Assembly: GCA_030077755.1 (NCBI GenBank)
Contig: JAQJZZ010000005.1
Coordinates: 496,001-560,000 of the forward strand
DNA length: 64,000 nucleotides
Reading direction: 5' to 3'
DNA from: Filosporella fistucella
Taxonomy: Eukaryota; Ascomycota; Leotiomycetes; Helotiales
Below, one piece after another: positions 22,255 to 35,175 of this stretch (position 1 is its first letter; every line of letters starts with the position of its first letter). Below the pieces are notes generated by a model. That model made no database searches. It worked only from the letters and a program-made list of their open reading frames with translations, and was not told the DNA's origin. The translations under genes were made by a program, and so were the position numbers.

Positions 22255-24097
22255 TTACTCAAAGATGATCCTGATCTTTCCCCTGCCCTTTTCCGGCCAC
22301 GAAAATCCATACTTTCTCTTCAAATCTGTATCTCTCCTATCCGTTTCAAACAACTCCATCCCCTTCACACCTACCACATTTCCATTCTCATCTCTTTCTA
22401 AGCTCACGAAGTTTCGAAGCAGATTTGCGAGCGTCATGTATATCTCAGCGTATGCTAGTGGCTGGCCAATGCAGTTCCTTGTGCCACGAGCGAAAGGATG
22501 CAGATATCTTTGGCTTGCAGTGGGGATGTTTGGAGGACGGGACGGGAGACCGGCTGGAATGGGATTAGGTAGCCAACGTTCAGGAATGAATGACATGGGC
22601 TCTGGGTATATGGTAGGGGAGTGGTGGATTAGTGGCATATGCATAGAGAGGGCCGTCTGAAAATTTCAATGAAGAGAACATGACTCTGGCAGATTAGAAC
22701 TCACGTTTGGAGGAATCACCCAATCACCAACTTGAAGGGTTTCCGTCGGAGCAGACCGAGCAATGCGATATGACACTCCAGAAAGCAGTCGCAGAGTCTC
22801 TTCTACAACTGCAGCCTTTGAGAATTAGCGGCATAGTGTCCATGTTAAGAATTGTGGACATACCAAGTATGGAAGTTGTTGCAGTTGAGCGTCGCCAATC
22901 GGTTTCGTAACGTCCGGCATTTCTCTTTCCAATTCCTCCATCAGAACCTGCAATCTCTTGGAATCAAGCAGCAGATATACGACTGCGGCGGATAGCGACA
23001 CAGCTGTCGTAGCAGTACCTGCAGACATAATAATCTGTGATTCTTGCCAAAGCCTGTCAATGGACTTGTCTGATGGAGGAAGATGCTTATTTTCTAGTAT
23101 GTCGTGGAAAATGGTCCTGTATTTCGTGTCACGATAGTCTCCTTTGGCGCTCATTGTGTGCTTGATGTTACGAACGCAAAGCTGAGTGGAACAAGGTTAG
23201 TGATGAAAGGGAGGGAGCATGGGCTACCAACGGTTTTGTATTTGTTGAACATTGCAATACCAGGCCCTAGGAGCACCTCAGAGATCTTTTCGGGGATAGC
23301 ATTCAACACCTTTGGTAGCCATTGGAGATGGACTGTGACGTGCATTTGTGCGATGAGTGCATCGGTAGCTTCCATCACCAAAACATTGAATCCTGGTGAC
23401 TCGATATAATTCTCATTAATCCCAAAACAGTACTCGGATATGACATCGCTTGTCAACGCGCTAAAAGCAGCATTCAGGGGAACAACTTGGCCACTACTCT
23501 TGTACTGTCGTAGTATCGCGATCAACCGATTGATGTTCTCTTGGATCAGGTGTTCCAGTTTCCGTAGCGATGCTGTCGAGAAGAATGGCGCGACAGCATT
23601 CCGGCGCATCCTGTTGGTTTCGTGGTCAATGGTGCTAAACATAGCACCAGGAGTTCCAAATGCACGAGACCATGTTGGTGGTCTATCTCTTTTTGCGGGA
23701 GCAGGGGCGAAAAGAACTTCATAGAACTCGGGATCCAGAACGTGCACCTCGTGAGGTGAGATTCTTATAACAGGAGTCTCTGGGACATGTTAGTGTGGAA
23801 AACACGCATTGTTGTAAATCTCGCATAATCTTTAAGTCGAGGCATACTGTACTCCTCATGAAGCTTTTCAATCTTGTACATATACTGCCCCCCACAGATT
23901 GCATCATAATAGAACATATATCCATAACTGAGAGCAGCGAGCTTCGGCCCTGGAAACTTTTTATAGTTGCTGAAATAGAGGCGATGAATCGCGACCCCTA
24001 TAGTGTAAACGGTATAAAGCGCTGTAGGAACCAGCAAAACGCCCTTCCATGAGGGCTCAATATGATGAAAAGAACCAAGCTTCTCTAGCAAAGACAT
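22255..24097 (-). CDS. Cytochrome P450 monooxygenase
   Basis: Five exons on the minus strand (24097-23848, 23779-23232, 23181-22864, 22815-22705, 22656-22255) join in phase to 542 residues. The N-terminus has a membrane anchor (about residues 18-45) and the KFPGPK proline hinge. The I-helix oxygen-binding motif is SAGTATTAV, the K-helix ExxR is ETLR, the PERF-type motif is PERW, and the haem loop is FARGTRNCIG with Cys471. These features fit the CYP58-like fungal group often found in secondary metabolism. It should sit on the endoplasmic reticulum and hydroxylate or couple a small substrate. One donor (GTTGGT at 23231) is weak but preserves the frame. The P450 and the beta-lactamase-like gene are convergent. 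Confidence 0.9.
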
Positions 24098-24613
24098 CTT
24101 GGTGATATCGAAAAGACAAACCAAGGAGGAAGTCCCAGGATAGTTTGCGGGGTATCTATTATTATCATCAAATACTGATACCGGGTACTACCTCGGGTTC
24201 TTGATATCCTGATGTTGGACGAAGCGCTCGCACCGTGTTACCAAATGCAAGATTAAAAAGGTGCTATCACGATATAGACACAGTGATTGGCTTTTTGAAA
24301 CAGCTCTGCAGAGATCGACGCGAGATTTGACAAGCTGAGAGGCACACGTTGATGATTGGAACGACACACCCATGTCGGATATATCACTACCGACATCAAG
24401 TCCTGTTACACTACATAGTCTAATGCCTTTCCGGGGCGGACCGCGTTGATGGTGGGTTATTCCTCGATGACCTATAGGTGCGAAGAGTGACGCCGAAACT
24501 AATTGGAGAGAAAATCGGCATTTGAAGAACCTGAAGTGTTTTGTCACTTTGGCGTCTAGAATATGAGAAAATTGTACATATATGAAGATTTACACAAGTC
24601 TCCGTAACATTTG
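24098..24613. other. Intergenic region, P450 promoter
   Basis: 516 bp between the lactonase stop and the P450 start, both genes on the minus strand. No gene or repeat seen. Confidence 0.4.
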
Positions 24614-25928
24614 TCAAGCTTCATCGAAGATTGTCAGCACGACAGCCCCTGTAAGTGTAACAATGCCCGCCGGCTTCTCCGTCAAAATCTTTCCAGATTT
24701 AACATCACGTCTCCAGATAACGACCGTCTTGTTACCTTGGTGTCCAACCGCGACAAGATTTCCAGCTTTGTTGATCGAAAACTGTCTCGGAGACCACCCT
24801 CCAGAGGGCGCCAATTGAATGAGAGACAGTGTGCCGTTGGCCTGCACCCGAAATGTGGACAAGGTGTCTGTGGGGCCGGATCCGTATTGTGTAGACTGAG
24901 GGAAGGAGACATCTCTGTTGGAGACAATCACGAATTTTCCATCGGGCTGTCATTCGCGACAATCAGACACTGTTCAGATCATTATAGTCAGAATATTACT
25001 CACCGAAAGTGCGATCTCGCTAACTGGGGAAGTTTGAGCAGGCTTTTCATTGCCAACACCCAAGGCTGGGATCTCGAAGAGCTTTGTCCATGCCAATCCA
25101 GTATCAGTGTACTCAATCTTGTAGGTATATACCTTTTGAGATAATTCCCCTACGAAAATGTAGTGGAGCTCCCCTTTTGGCGATCTCCAGAAGACACCGT
25201 GCCGTGGACCAGTTCCGGGATCGGTATGAAGTTGGTCGAGTTCGGTGAGGGGAGCCAGTGTTTCTTGGTCCCAACTCCAGACACGGACTCTATCCCCACC
25301 AAGATCAGGGGTTATCAGGTATTTCTGATCCGGATCAAGCACAACTTGGTGTAAATAGGACAAATCCTGCCTCAACGCAACTGGACCTGTCTTTTCTATT
25401 GTGGGGAAAATAATTTGTCGAGGACCATCAAGTTTCCCTTTTTTAGAGATGCCTATAACTGAAGCGGCACTTCTATTGCTAACCATAATGTCAATTCAAT
25501 TGCACAGTCATATAGCTTCCATGCACAACAAAAAGATTACACGTGACTTACTAGGAAACTGTTGCAATTCCTCTAGTCTCGTCGCCGAAGAACTCAGCAA
25601 ATACACCAGAAAGAGGCGCATCTACTCTATCAATCCTTGACAGGTTGCCGTGTTTCCCGATTGAGAACGAATTCAAAGAACCGTTCGTCGAACTGCTCGA
25701 GCCACGATCCAAGCAATACAATATGCGGTTGTGGTAGTCGAGGTTCAAATGAGAAGGATTTGCTTGACACTGTGAAGTGACAGATGTCACAGACAAATTG
25801 TAAGCCTTGTTAGATCCAGATAGCGAAAGAGTAGTGACGTTTCCATCAGACGCAGCGACGAAAAGATTTATTGCTGAGACAGTAGAAACCGAGACACAGG
25901 TCTGGAGTAGGAGTGTTCGCAAATACAT
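24614..25928 (-). CDS. Secreted seven-bladed beta-propeller, lactonase family
   Basis: Three exons on the minus strand (25928-25552, 25478-25004, 24946-24614) join in phase to 394 residues. A signal peptide (MYLRTLLLQTCVSVSTVSA) opens the protein. Repeated blade motifs are visible: NPSHLNLDYHNRILYCLDRG, HQVVLDPDQKYLITPDLGGD, PDGKFVIVSNRD and WSPRQFSINKAGNLVAVG, the pattern of the 6-phosphogluconolactonase / muconate-cycloisomerase-like propeller family. Fungal secreted members are seldom true phosphogluconolactonases. A role in opening a lactone or in an extracellular step of the pathway is only suggested by location. Confidence 0.85.
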
Positions 25929-26996
25929 TGTGGCGGATATGTGTTGGAAACACAGCAGTAAAGACAGTTGAGAGAGAGAGAACGACAAAACTTCAAGAAG
26001 TTCAAAAGAACAAAATTATACCCTCGGGCGGAGATGCGTTCTTCAACTGAATTTCTCCATGGTCGGATAATTATATGCCGAAATGAATGTGCAGGCATTC
26101 CCTGCCTCACCACATGACATTATCGTACAGACTCCGAGAAATTGCATTTCTCATTGAGATGAAGGATTGCTGTATCTTTAGGATGTCATCACGATCCTTG
26201 GCATGATAGCATATCGTTCTCGCTCAGTATCTACGTGATGCAGCAAAACTTATCATCGTGGTGTGCGGTAATGAGGTGGGAAGTCTTGGAAAGCCTTAAA
26301 CTTCGGTTTGCATGAAAGCCAAGATATTGGCATCTCCTCCAAGAAGCCAGATGAGGAATATATTTCATAAGTAAGAAGCACAAGGCACCGACTCGAAGTA
26401 TAATATATTTTGCATCTCGTTAGTAGGGTTAGATTGGCCCGAATGGGCCGAACCGAACCCCTGAATCCACCCACTAGCGGCGCAGCATAAGTGGGTATAA
26501 CGCGAGTCGTGGCGAAATGGGGAACAAACAACTTTAAATCTTGTGAATTGCAGATAACTTCGTCCCGCCGAAACAATGACAGCGCCCAATAAAGTAGATC
26601 ACCAAACTTTATTCTTATTCTAACATGCAAATGTTGACTCGGCGTCCCCGGAAATACTTATTAGGCAAAAATGAACACACATTATTTATGGCTTCAATGG
26701 CGTCAGCCATTGGGGTAGCATATTGGCTGTGATTCGATTATTCTTGGCCAAGAATCGTGATAAGAACTGCCCCATTCTTCCAATGTTTTGAAACTTCATC
26801 ATCCGTGTAACTTGCAATTCAGATGAACTGAAGGCTAGCATAAGCTTGTATCTCCACGTAGCTTCAGAACTTAGAATGTTCTCGGCACCCACAATGGAGA
26901 CGCAGACATCTCACTGTTTGTGCAACATAAAGGCTTCTTTTGAACGTTGATGTCTGGTGTCTTTCCACCCCTCAATCATTACGATCAATCACCACT
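25929..26996. other. Divergent intergenic region
   Basis: About 1.07 kb between the lactonase-like gene and the broken FAD oxidase; it must hold both promoters. No gene, repeat or RNA gene seen. Confidence 0.4.
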
Positions 26997-27880
26997 ATGG
27001 ACTTACCACTTTCGTTCAATAGTCTTTTAGTCCAGACGCTCATTTTCCTATCTCCTGTCCTTGTCTCTGCTCAAAATAGTACATATCCGTCATCCCTTCA
27101 AACTTGTTTGACTGCGGCAGGTGTTCGCAACATTGTTGAAGGAGACAGTACATGGACCACAGAAACCACAGCTTGGCAACTCCGAATCAAACCAAGTCCA
27201 GGAGGTTTTGCATACCCAAATACTGAAGAGCACTTAGCTAGCTCTCTTGCATGTGCGAGAAATTCATCCGTCAAAGTTTCAGCTCTAGCTGGTGGACAGT
27301 AAGTCAAAACTCTCTGGATCTCAAGTCAAGTATCAAGCTGCGTTCCTGCTTGAATATGAACGCTCTTTCACTCAATTTGCAAGTCTTATACTAATCTTAA
27401 TACAGTTCCTTCGCTGCTTATGGCTTCGGAAATGCATGAAATTTGGTCATCAACATGACTGCTTTCAACAATATTTCCTATGATGCCAGTACAGAATTAT
27501 TGACATCAGGTGGAGGAGTCAGAGTCGGCCCCGCTCTCAGGTATCTTTGGAATACGGCTGGACGACATTTTCCCCACGTCAGACATGGCCGTCCAGGAAT
27601 TGCTGGAAGTTCAATTGGAGGTGGTTTCGGATCAACTTCCCGATTTCTGGGAACACCAATGGACAACTTGGAGTCAGTCAAATACATGCTGTATAACGGA
27701 ACCATCGTTCAGGCCCACAGAGGATCTGATCTTTTCTGGGCTGCACAAGGGGCAGGGTCATCATTCGGCATTTTGCTTTCTACAACAACCAGAACCTGGA
27801 AACCCATTCACCAAAATGCTATCAACTTCACTCTTACCCTCGGCGCAGTGAGCATCGATATTGGCGTCAAAGCCTTGCTT

Positions 27881-28000
27881 TGTTAGGCAAGAGCCACCTT
27901 TGGGTAGGCTCTCAGCCTACACTTATTTGCACGGTAGCTAGTTAATTAGTCAAATCAAGCATTTCCATCTAGTCTTTCTAGCCTAGGCTATACCACTACA
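27881..28000 (+). repeat. Left LTR (120 bp)
   Basis: Begins TGTTAGGCAAGAG, ends CCACTACA. It differs from the right LTR at 7 of 120 positions, all transitions. Five of the seven are at CpA/TpG sites, as RIP would produce. Confidence 0.93.
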
Positions 28001-28979
28001 CCTGGTAGCTACTTGCGTCTTTCGTGAAGCACGTCTAGTGCCCGATTACGTAAAAAAAATCCTCTCGTCTAGAGTGGGAAAAAGTGGGTCTCGTCTAGAG
28101 TCACATACACACCTTATTTCGGCAATAAGACATCTTATATGCATCCGAAACATTAACTCAACCATACCCACGTTTCATAAATCTCATTCCCACCATTTTA
28201 CCACTAGCTAAATAGCTATATACCAAATCTGCCGAGTCTGCCGAGCACTTATAGCCTTATAGCCATAATACTCTATGCTACTAAAGGGTCCGGCTAAATT
28301 AAGAGACGATAAGGGACGATTCCTACCTCACTAAAAACTAGCATATTTAAAATAGCCTAAGAGATAAATATTTCTCCTATTAAAACTATTAGCAATTAAA
28401 AAAAAAGCCTTTCCGGCTAATAGCTAAACCTCTCCGAATCCTTAAATAAATAATATTAAAGGTCCTAGGATTACTTTTATTAAAGACAATGCCTTTAAAA
28501 AGATAATATTAACCCAGGAAAGGATAACCTCTCTAAAAACCAAATGGTTTAACCTATATAACGCAAGCCCTAAAAGACGAAAATCTTTCTCACCTTCGTC
28601 CCTAAGACTATTACTCCTAGACTTACCTATAACGGTTGCTATACGGGCCGATGCTCATATAAGGATTCTGGGTAAGGGATAGGTATATTACGAAGACATT
28701 CTAATTGCAATATTATTAAGTATAAAGAATATTATTAAAGTTTAAGCACGAAGCTCCTATTTAATGGCAGAAGTGCTAGTCTTATATAAAACCCTCGTTC
28801 TTAATTAAATCCATGGATTCCTTAGGATTAAATCCGTGGATCCCCCTCTACTATCTCGCTTATAGGGATCCGGGGATCCATCACGTGACCTTTCCTCGTG
28901 ACTTTCCCTATGCGGTTCTCAGAATTATTAAGAGACGGCGTATTCTTTGTCCTATTCTTGTAATGAGCCCGTGACCGTA
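28001..28979 (+). other. Left internal region of the retroelement (expected gag position)
   Basis: About 980 bp of decayed sequence between the left LTR and the first nested fragment. No gag motif can be read through the stops. GATCC-rich inverted segments lie at 28810-28880. Confidence 0.4.
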
Positions 28980-29359
28980 ATATAAAGGTCATATGGGAAA
29001 GGCTATTACTATTTTGCTAAATTTGAGGGTAGCTTAGATTAGACCCGCTAAGCAGGGAGAAAGGAATTAATATAAGAGCTATTATTAAAATTAGAGTTTA
29101 TTATACGGTTAAAACTAGGTTTATTATATAGGGTGCTTTAAAGCTACTTTCTTATAATAAATATAGTTAAGGGGCAATTATATTTAGGAAGGGACATATA
29201 TAATAGGATAGGATAGTTAAAAAGGAGGTAAAAGGGTTTTGGTTTTGGCCTTAATACCTAAGGCACCTAGCGTATATATATTCTTGGCTTTTAGCTTTTT
29301 AGTTTTATAGGTAATTACAATTCCAATTAATTCGCAATTAACCATTTTACCCCTTTATA
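28980..29359 (+). mobile_element. 5'-truncated copy of the 786-bp miniature LTR element
   Basis: Matches the last 54-bp internal unit, the rest of the internal region and the complete 161-bp right LTR (29199-29359) of the two full copies at 32026 and 34390. The left LTR and half the internal region are missing. Confidence 0.75.
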
Positions 29360-29399
29360 ATAAGTGATTCTATTATATATAAAGCCAAAGGTATTTATA

Positions 29400-32300
29400 T
29401 AATAAATAAGCTCCTTTACGGCCTATTACTAGAAACCAGCTTCTTAAAGACTTATTCCCTAAATGTATTATAAGCAATTCCAAAACTATTTAACCGATTC
29501 TAACTTATAGACTTTACCGATTTTATTCCGCTATTTACTTTAAAAATAATCTCTAAACCAAAGAAGGCTAAAGTCTATTTATCGCAAACTATGGTTATCC
29601 TGCTAGAGCACGGCATTAATCTCCTTATAAAATATAGGCCTCTCCCCCACCAAATAAAAGGCTATCTTTTATATTCTTTTTTATATATTAACATGGTCAT
29701 AGGCACATTTGGCTCTTATATTAACGGGATTACCAACGGAATACCTAAATTAATTCCTTTCTTAAACTTTAGAGATATTATTATAAAACTTCTTATAGGC
29801 ACTTATCTTAAAATCCTTAAAGAATATCCTATTATGCTATAAAAGTCTAAAGTTTTAATTAATATAAATAATATCTTTAAAGGGGCTATAGCATATGAGA
29901 ATAAACCAGACTCTCTATTATATCCTATTAGCTCGCCCTTCCTCGCCTAACTTATTAAGGATATAAAAGTCAATGCCAATATCTTTAACTTTTTTAATAC
30001 CGATATTAAAAACCAAGTCTAGCAAATTCTTAATAAGCATAAAACCTTATTCTGCTTAAAACTTAATAAATTTAATAATAGCATTATAATGCTAATACCT
30101 TTTAAAGATGAAACTAATTTAAGTAGCTTACGCTAAGCACTATATCCTTTATTAAAAAAGGATTATAAAGCTATAAATAATATTCTCGATCTTATAAAAG
30201 AGGAGGGATTCCTAAAATCTATTCCTTTAAGGGAAATTAGCCCTATTGCCTTATTAGCATTTATAGTTTAGCGAAACGGAAAGCCGAGGATTATTATTAA
30301 CCTATAGAAAATAAATATTAGGCTTAAACTCGACGTCTATCCCCTGCCTAAATAGGATCGCATCTTAAGAGCTTTAAATGGAGCTATAATTTACTCTAAT
30401 CTAAATATAACTAAAAGCTTTTTCTAATAACCTTTAAAGGAAGAAGACTAATAGAAAGCGATTATTATTTTAGCATATAAGGGACTTAAACGCTTATTAG
30501 TCGCTATAATAGGATTTGCCACTATGCTAAGTTTCTTTTAATTACATATGGAATCTTTATTTCATCCCTATTTATAAAAATTTATTCTCATTTATATTAA
30601 TAATATCTTAATATTTTCTAACTCGGCTAATAATTACTTATATTATTTAAATATAATATTAACTTTACTTAAAAACGTAAGAATTACCTTATCGCTTAGC
30701 AAATGTCATTTCATATAACCGAGTATTAATGCCTTAGGTTATTATATCTCTTATCTCGGTTTAAGCACCTTGCTTAAAAAAACGGAGGTTATTTAAAATA
30801 TATAATACCTTAAATCCTTAACTGACTTAAAATTAATCCTTAGCCTCTTCGGGTATTATAGATAATTCGTGGATTATTACGCTAAAATCATTGCCCTATT
30901 AAACCAGCTAAAAATGATAGGTTTTTAGAAAGCCCTTAGGTAAGGAAGAAAGAGGGAAATCTTTGCGGAAAAAACTCTTATCCCCTTATTAAATAATATT
31001 CTTAACGCATTATTAGCGGCCTTATTAAAGAAGGCTTGGCGAATTAGAGATTAACTATTAAAAGTCCCTAATAATTTTAATAAGAGATATTAAGAAGCTT
31101 TTAAAAGTCTTAAAAGTAAATTATACTCCGCTTTAACCCTCCTTATACCAAACTTTAATAAATGCTTTATTATTTACGTTAATAGCTTTAAGTAACGGGG
31201 ATTTAATACCGCTATCTATTAGTTAAATGCTAAAGGGATAGAGAGACCTATTTATTACTTATTTAAAGCGTTATTACTAGCCGAATATAATTATTAGCTA
31301 ACGGAATTGGAGATAGCTATATTCGTTTAAACCTTATAAAAGATACCCTACTTTATTAACGGCGTCCTATTTATAATAATTACCGACCATAATATAATCC
31401 TTTCTATTATAAAGGATGCTATTATAAATAAAAATACTCGCCTATTAAATTGGCGCCTATTTCTCTTCAAATATGCTTATAAATAGAGATTAAATATTAT
31501 TTTAAGACCTCTTATATAAACGCTAATGCTCTATCTCGAGTGGCTATAATTAGTCGTTTTATAATGCAAATAGAGCATAAATCTAAGAGCTACCTATCCG
31601 TTTCCATATATTATACACTTTTAATAAAGATAATAAACGATTTATAAGATACTCTATTAGCTTATATGATATCGCTATATCTTAGTAATAAAATAATAAA
31701 GTCTTTTATTAGAGAATTGCTTAAGGATAAGATATTTAATAAATTATATAATAAGATATCTTCTTATATAAAGAAATCGCCCCTTAAGACACCTATAACC
31801 ACACTTGAGTCTTTCCGTTTAGACCCGAAATTAAAGCTTTTATAATTCTATTATATAAATAAGGTGGAATAACTTTATATTCTTATAAAATATATTTAAA
31901 AGATTTTGCAAATCGCCCATAATAACAAGGCACACGTAAGCACGAAGCATTACTTATATTACCTTTAATAATATGTTTTCTTTCCTAAGATAGCATAGCA
32001 AGTTTATTAATATATTACTCACTATTATAATAGGGTAGGATGGTCAAAAAGGAGGTGAAAGGGTTTTGGTTCTAGCCTTAGTGCCTAAGGCACCTAGCGT
32101 ATATATATTCTCGGCTTTTGGCTTCTTAGTTTTATAGGCAGTCATAACTCTAATTAATTCGTAGTTAACCATTTTACCCCTTTATATTGGTGACCTATGT
32201 AGGGAGATAATCGAGGCTCCATTATTATACGTCCTTATAGCTTATAACTATATTCTTTTAATATGCTAGCGTATATACCCCTTAATTAGCGAATAATATA

Positions 32301-34060
32301 AGGAAAGGCTTTAAAGGCTATATGAGAAGAGGCTATATGGGAAGGGCCACCGCCATTTTACTAGATTCGAGATTAGAGAGTAAAGGTTATACGGGAAGGG
32401 CCACCGCCATTTTATTAGATTCGAGATTAGAGAGTAAAGGTTATATAGGAAGGGCTACCGCCATTTTGCTAAATTCGAGGGTAGCTTGGATTAGACCCGC
32501 CGGGCGGGGAGAAAGGAGTTAATATAAGAGCTATCGTTAAAACTAGAGTTTATTACACGGTTAAAACTAGGTTTATTATATAGGGTGCTTTAAAGCTGCT
32601 TTCTTATAGTAAATATAATTAAGGGGCGATTATACTTAAGGAGGGACATATATAATAGGGTAGGATGGTTAGAAAGGAGGTAAAAGGGTTTTGGTTTTAG
32701 CCTTAGTGCCTAAGGCACCTAGCGTATATATATTCTCGGCTTTTGGCTTCTTAGTTTTATAAGCAATTACAACTCCAATTGATTCGCAGTCAACCATTTT
32801 ATCCCTTTACACTATTTAACATGCCAATTGGTAAAACCAGTCTTTATAAGACCAATAAGAGAGCTTAAACCTATTGCCCTTTTATAAATGCAATTATTAA
32901 TATTATATATTAATTTTATTACCGGATTCCTTATATTTACTCAAGGCTATAATATAGTCTTAATAATAATAGATCCTCTAATTAAATGGATCTTTATAAT
33001 TATTAATAATAAGGATTAATTAGCCAAAGATTAGGCATACCAATTATATTATAACCTATACCCTTATATAGGACTCTTAAATCGCATTATATTTAATAAA
33101 GATCCAAAATTTAATTTTAGGTTATGGCGCAAGCTATGCCGATTAGGACGAGTAGCTATTATAATAATTATTATATATAATATAAAGTCAAATAAATAAT
33201 TTAAATAATTTAATTAGACACTAATATACTCGTTAAGGTGCGCTATTAATAGGACCTATAATTAATCTAATTGGGAAGAGCTTTTGCTAATTATTTATTT
33301 TACGCTAAATATATCCCTAAACGCTTTAATGGGCATAAGCCCATATAAGCTTAAGTATAGCAGGCCTCTTAAATCTCCGCTATTACCCGAGATAATAATT
33401 AATATAATAAATCTATTTAAAGAGGGAGCTATAAACATAATCAACGCCTATAAAGACCTACTTATAAAAGCATTTAAAGCCATATCCCTAGCTTAAGCTA
33501 AAATAAAGGCTATTTATAATAAAGGACAGAAGCCGATTAGCTTATAAGTCGGCGATGCTATTTACTTAAAATAAGCCAAAGGAATAAAAGACGGTTATAA
33601 GTTATTATATAATATAATAAAGCTTTCCTTTAATAAACTAGGACCCTATCCTATTATAAAAATTATCTCGCTATTAGCCTATAAGATCAAGTTGCCTTTT
33701 TAGCTAAAAATATACCCTATTATATTTATTAAGCACTTAATTCCTATAATAAAAGACCCTTATAAGAGGAATATATTAGAACCTAAGCCGATTATAGTTA
33801 ATGGCGTTAAAAAGTATATTATTAAGGATATATTAGCAAAAGAAATAAGGAAATTAAAGGGGTCCCGGTGAAAGAAATTATATTATAAGGTTAAATACTT
33901 AGGCTATAAAGAAGCTTTATAGCAATTAGCAAATATATTAAAGGAAGATATTCTTAAACTCCTAAAAAGCTTTAAAAGAAGCCTTTCTCTTAAGCGGTGT
34001 GCTTAGACTTCTTTTATATATTATATCCTTTTTAATAATTAATAGCCTCGCCTATTATAT
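29400..34060 (+). pseudogene. Degenerate Ty3/Gypsy pol: RT, RNase H, integrase, chromodomain
   Basis: Decayed pol frame with many TAA/TAG codons, interrupted at 32026-32811 by a nested element. Reverse transcriptase (about 30170-30930) is recognised from a NGKPRIIINL stretch followed by LDVYPLPK. RNase H-like sequence follows at about 31110-31550, with TDHNI near 31385. The integrase zinc-finger His pair lies near 31915-31950. After the nested insertion come the integrase core (about 32830-33500, including LNALMGISPYKLKYSRPL), a GPY-type module with GPYPIIK near 33640, and a chromodomain at about 33795-33990 (KKYIIKDILAKEIRK, then YYKVKYLGYKEAL). The order RT-RH-INT-CHD identifies a chromovirus. 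No intact protein can be made. Confidence 0.8.
32026..32811 (+). mobile_element. 786-bp miniature LTR (TRIM-like) element, copy 1
   Basis: Two 161-bp direct repeats (32026-32186, 32651-32811) flank a 464-bp internal region. Outer ends read TATAATAGGG...CCCTTTACA; the 5' TA is probably a RIP-mutated TG. Flanking 4-bp target copies are CTAT (32022-32025 and 32812-32815). It sits inside the integrase region, splitting the zinc finger from the core. Internally three 54-bp tandem units (about 32330-32490) keep an open frame by repetition. No coding domain, so it must move using other elements' enzymes. Confidence 0.85.
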
Positions 34061-34389
34061 TTTAACTTATTATTTACTTTTATATTAATTATTATAAAAG
34101 AATAACTTTCTCACCTCACACGTTTAATAACCTAAATAATTATTATAATACCTGTTTTAATAGAGAGAGCAAAGCTCCTTAAAGAGCTTTATAATCCATT
34201 TTTGGCTATAACCCTAGACTTACCTTAGCCATTTAGCTTAATCCATATTAACCTTATATTTAATAATTATATAGCGATCGAGCACCTATTCCTATACCCT
34301 AATAATTCTTAGAATAATAATAAATTTAAATATATTAATAAGTCTTTTAATAATCTCTTAAGGGACTATTATAATAATAAGGAAAATAT

Positions 34390-35175
34390 TATAATAAGGT
34401 AGGATGGTCAGAAAGGAGGTAAAAGGGTTTTAATTCTAGCCTTAGTGCCTAAGGCACTTAGCATATATATATTCTCGGCTTTTGGCTTCTTAGTTTTATA
34501 AGTAATTATAACTCTAATTAATTCATAATTAACCATTTTACCCCTTTATATTAGTGACCTACGTAAGGAAATAATCGAGGCTCCGTTATTATACGTCCTT
34601 ATAGCTTATAACTATATTCTTTTAATATACTAGCATATATACCCCCTAATTAGCGAATAATATAAGGAAAGGCTTTAAAGGCTATATGAGAGGAGGCTAT
34701 ACGGGAAGGGCCACCGCCATTTTATTAAATTTGAGATTAGAGAATAAAGGTTATATAAGAAAGGCTATTACTATTTTATTAGATTCGAGATTAGAGAATA
34801 AAGGTTATATGGGAAGGGCTACCGCCATTTTGCTAAATTCGAGGATAGCTTGGATTAGACCTGCCGGGCGGGGAAAAAGGAGTTAATATAAGAGTTATTA
34901 TTAAAATTAGAGTTTATTATACGGTTAAAACTAGGTTTATTATATAAGGTGCTTTAAAGCTGCTTTCTTATGGTGAGTATAATTAAGGGGCGACTATATT
35001 TAGGGAGGGACATATATAATAAGGTAGGATGGTTAAAAAGGAGGTAAAAGGGTTTTGGTTCTAGCCTTAGTGCCTAAGGCACCTAGCGTATATATATTCT
35101 CGGCTTTTGGCTTCTTAGTTTTATAGGCAGTCATAACTCTAATTAATTCGTAATTAACCATTTTACCCCTTTATA
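34390..35175 (+). mobile_element. 786-bp miniature LTR (TRIM-like) element, copy 2
   Basis: Same length and structure as copy 1: LTRs 34390-34550 and 35015-35175, internal region with three 54-bp units near 34690-34850. Target copies are ATAT (34386-34389 and 35176-35179). More TA-mutated than copy 1. Confidence 0.85.

Noticed and set aside
32322..32522. Open frame in the miniature element, also at 34686-34886
   Set aside because: Its openness comes from three 54-bp tandem units whose length is a multiple of three; no domain or proper gene context.
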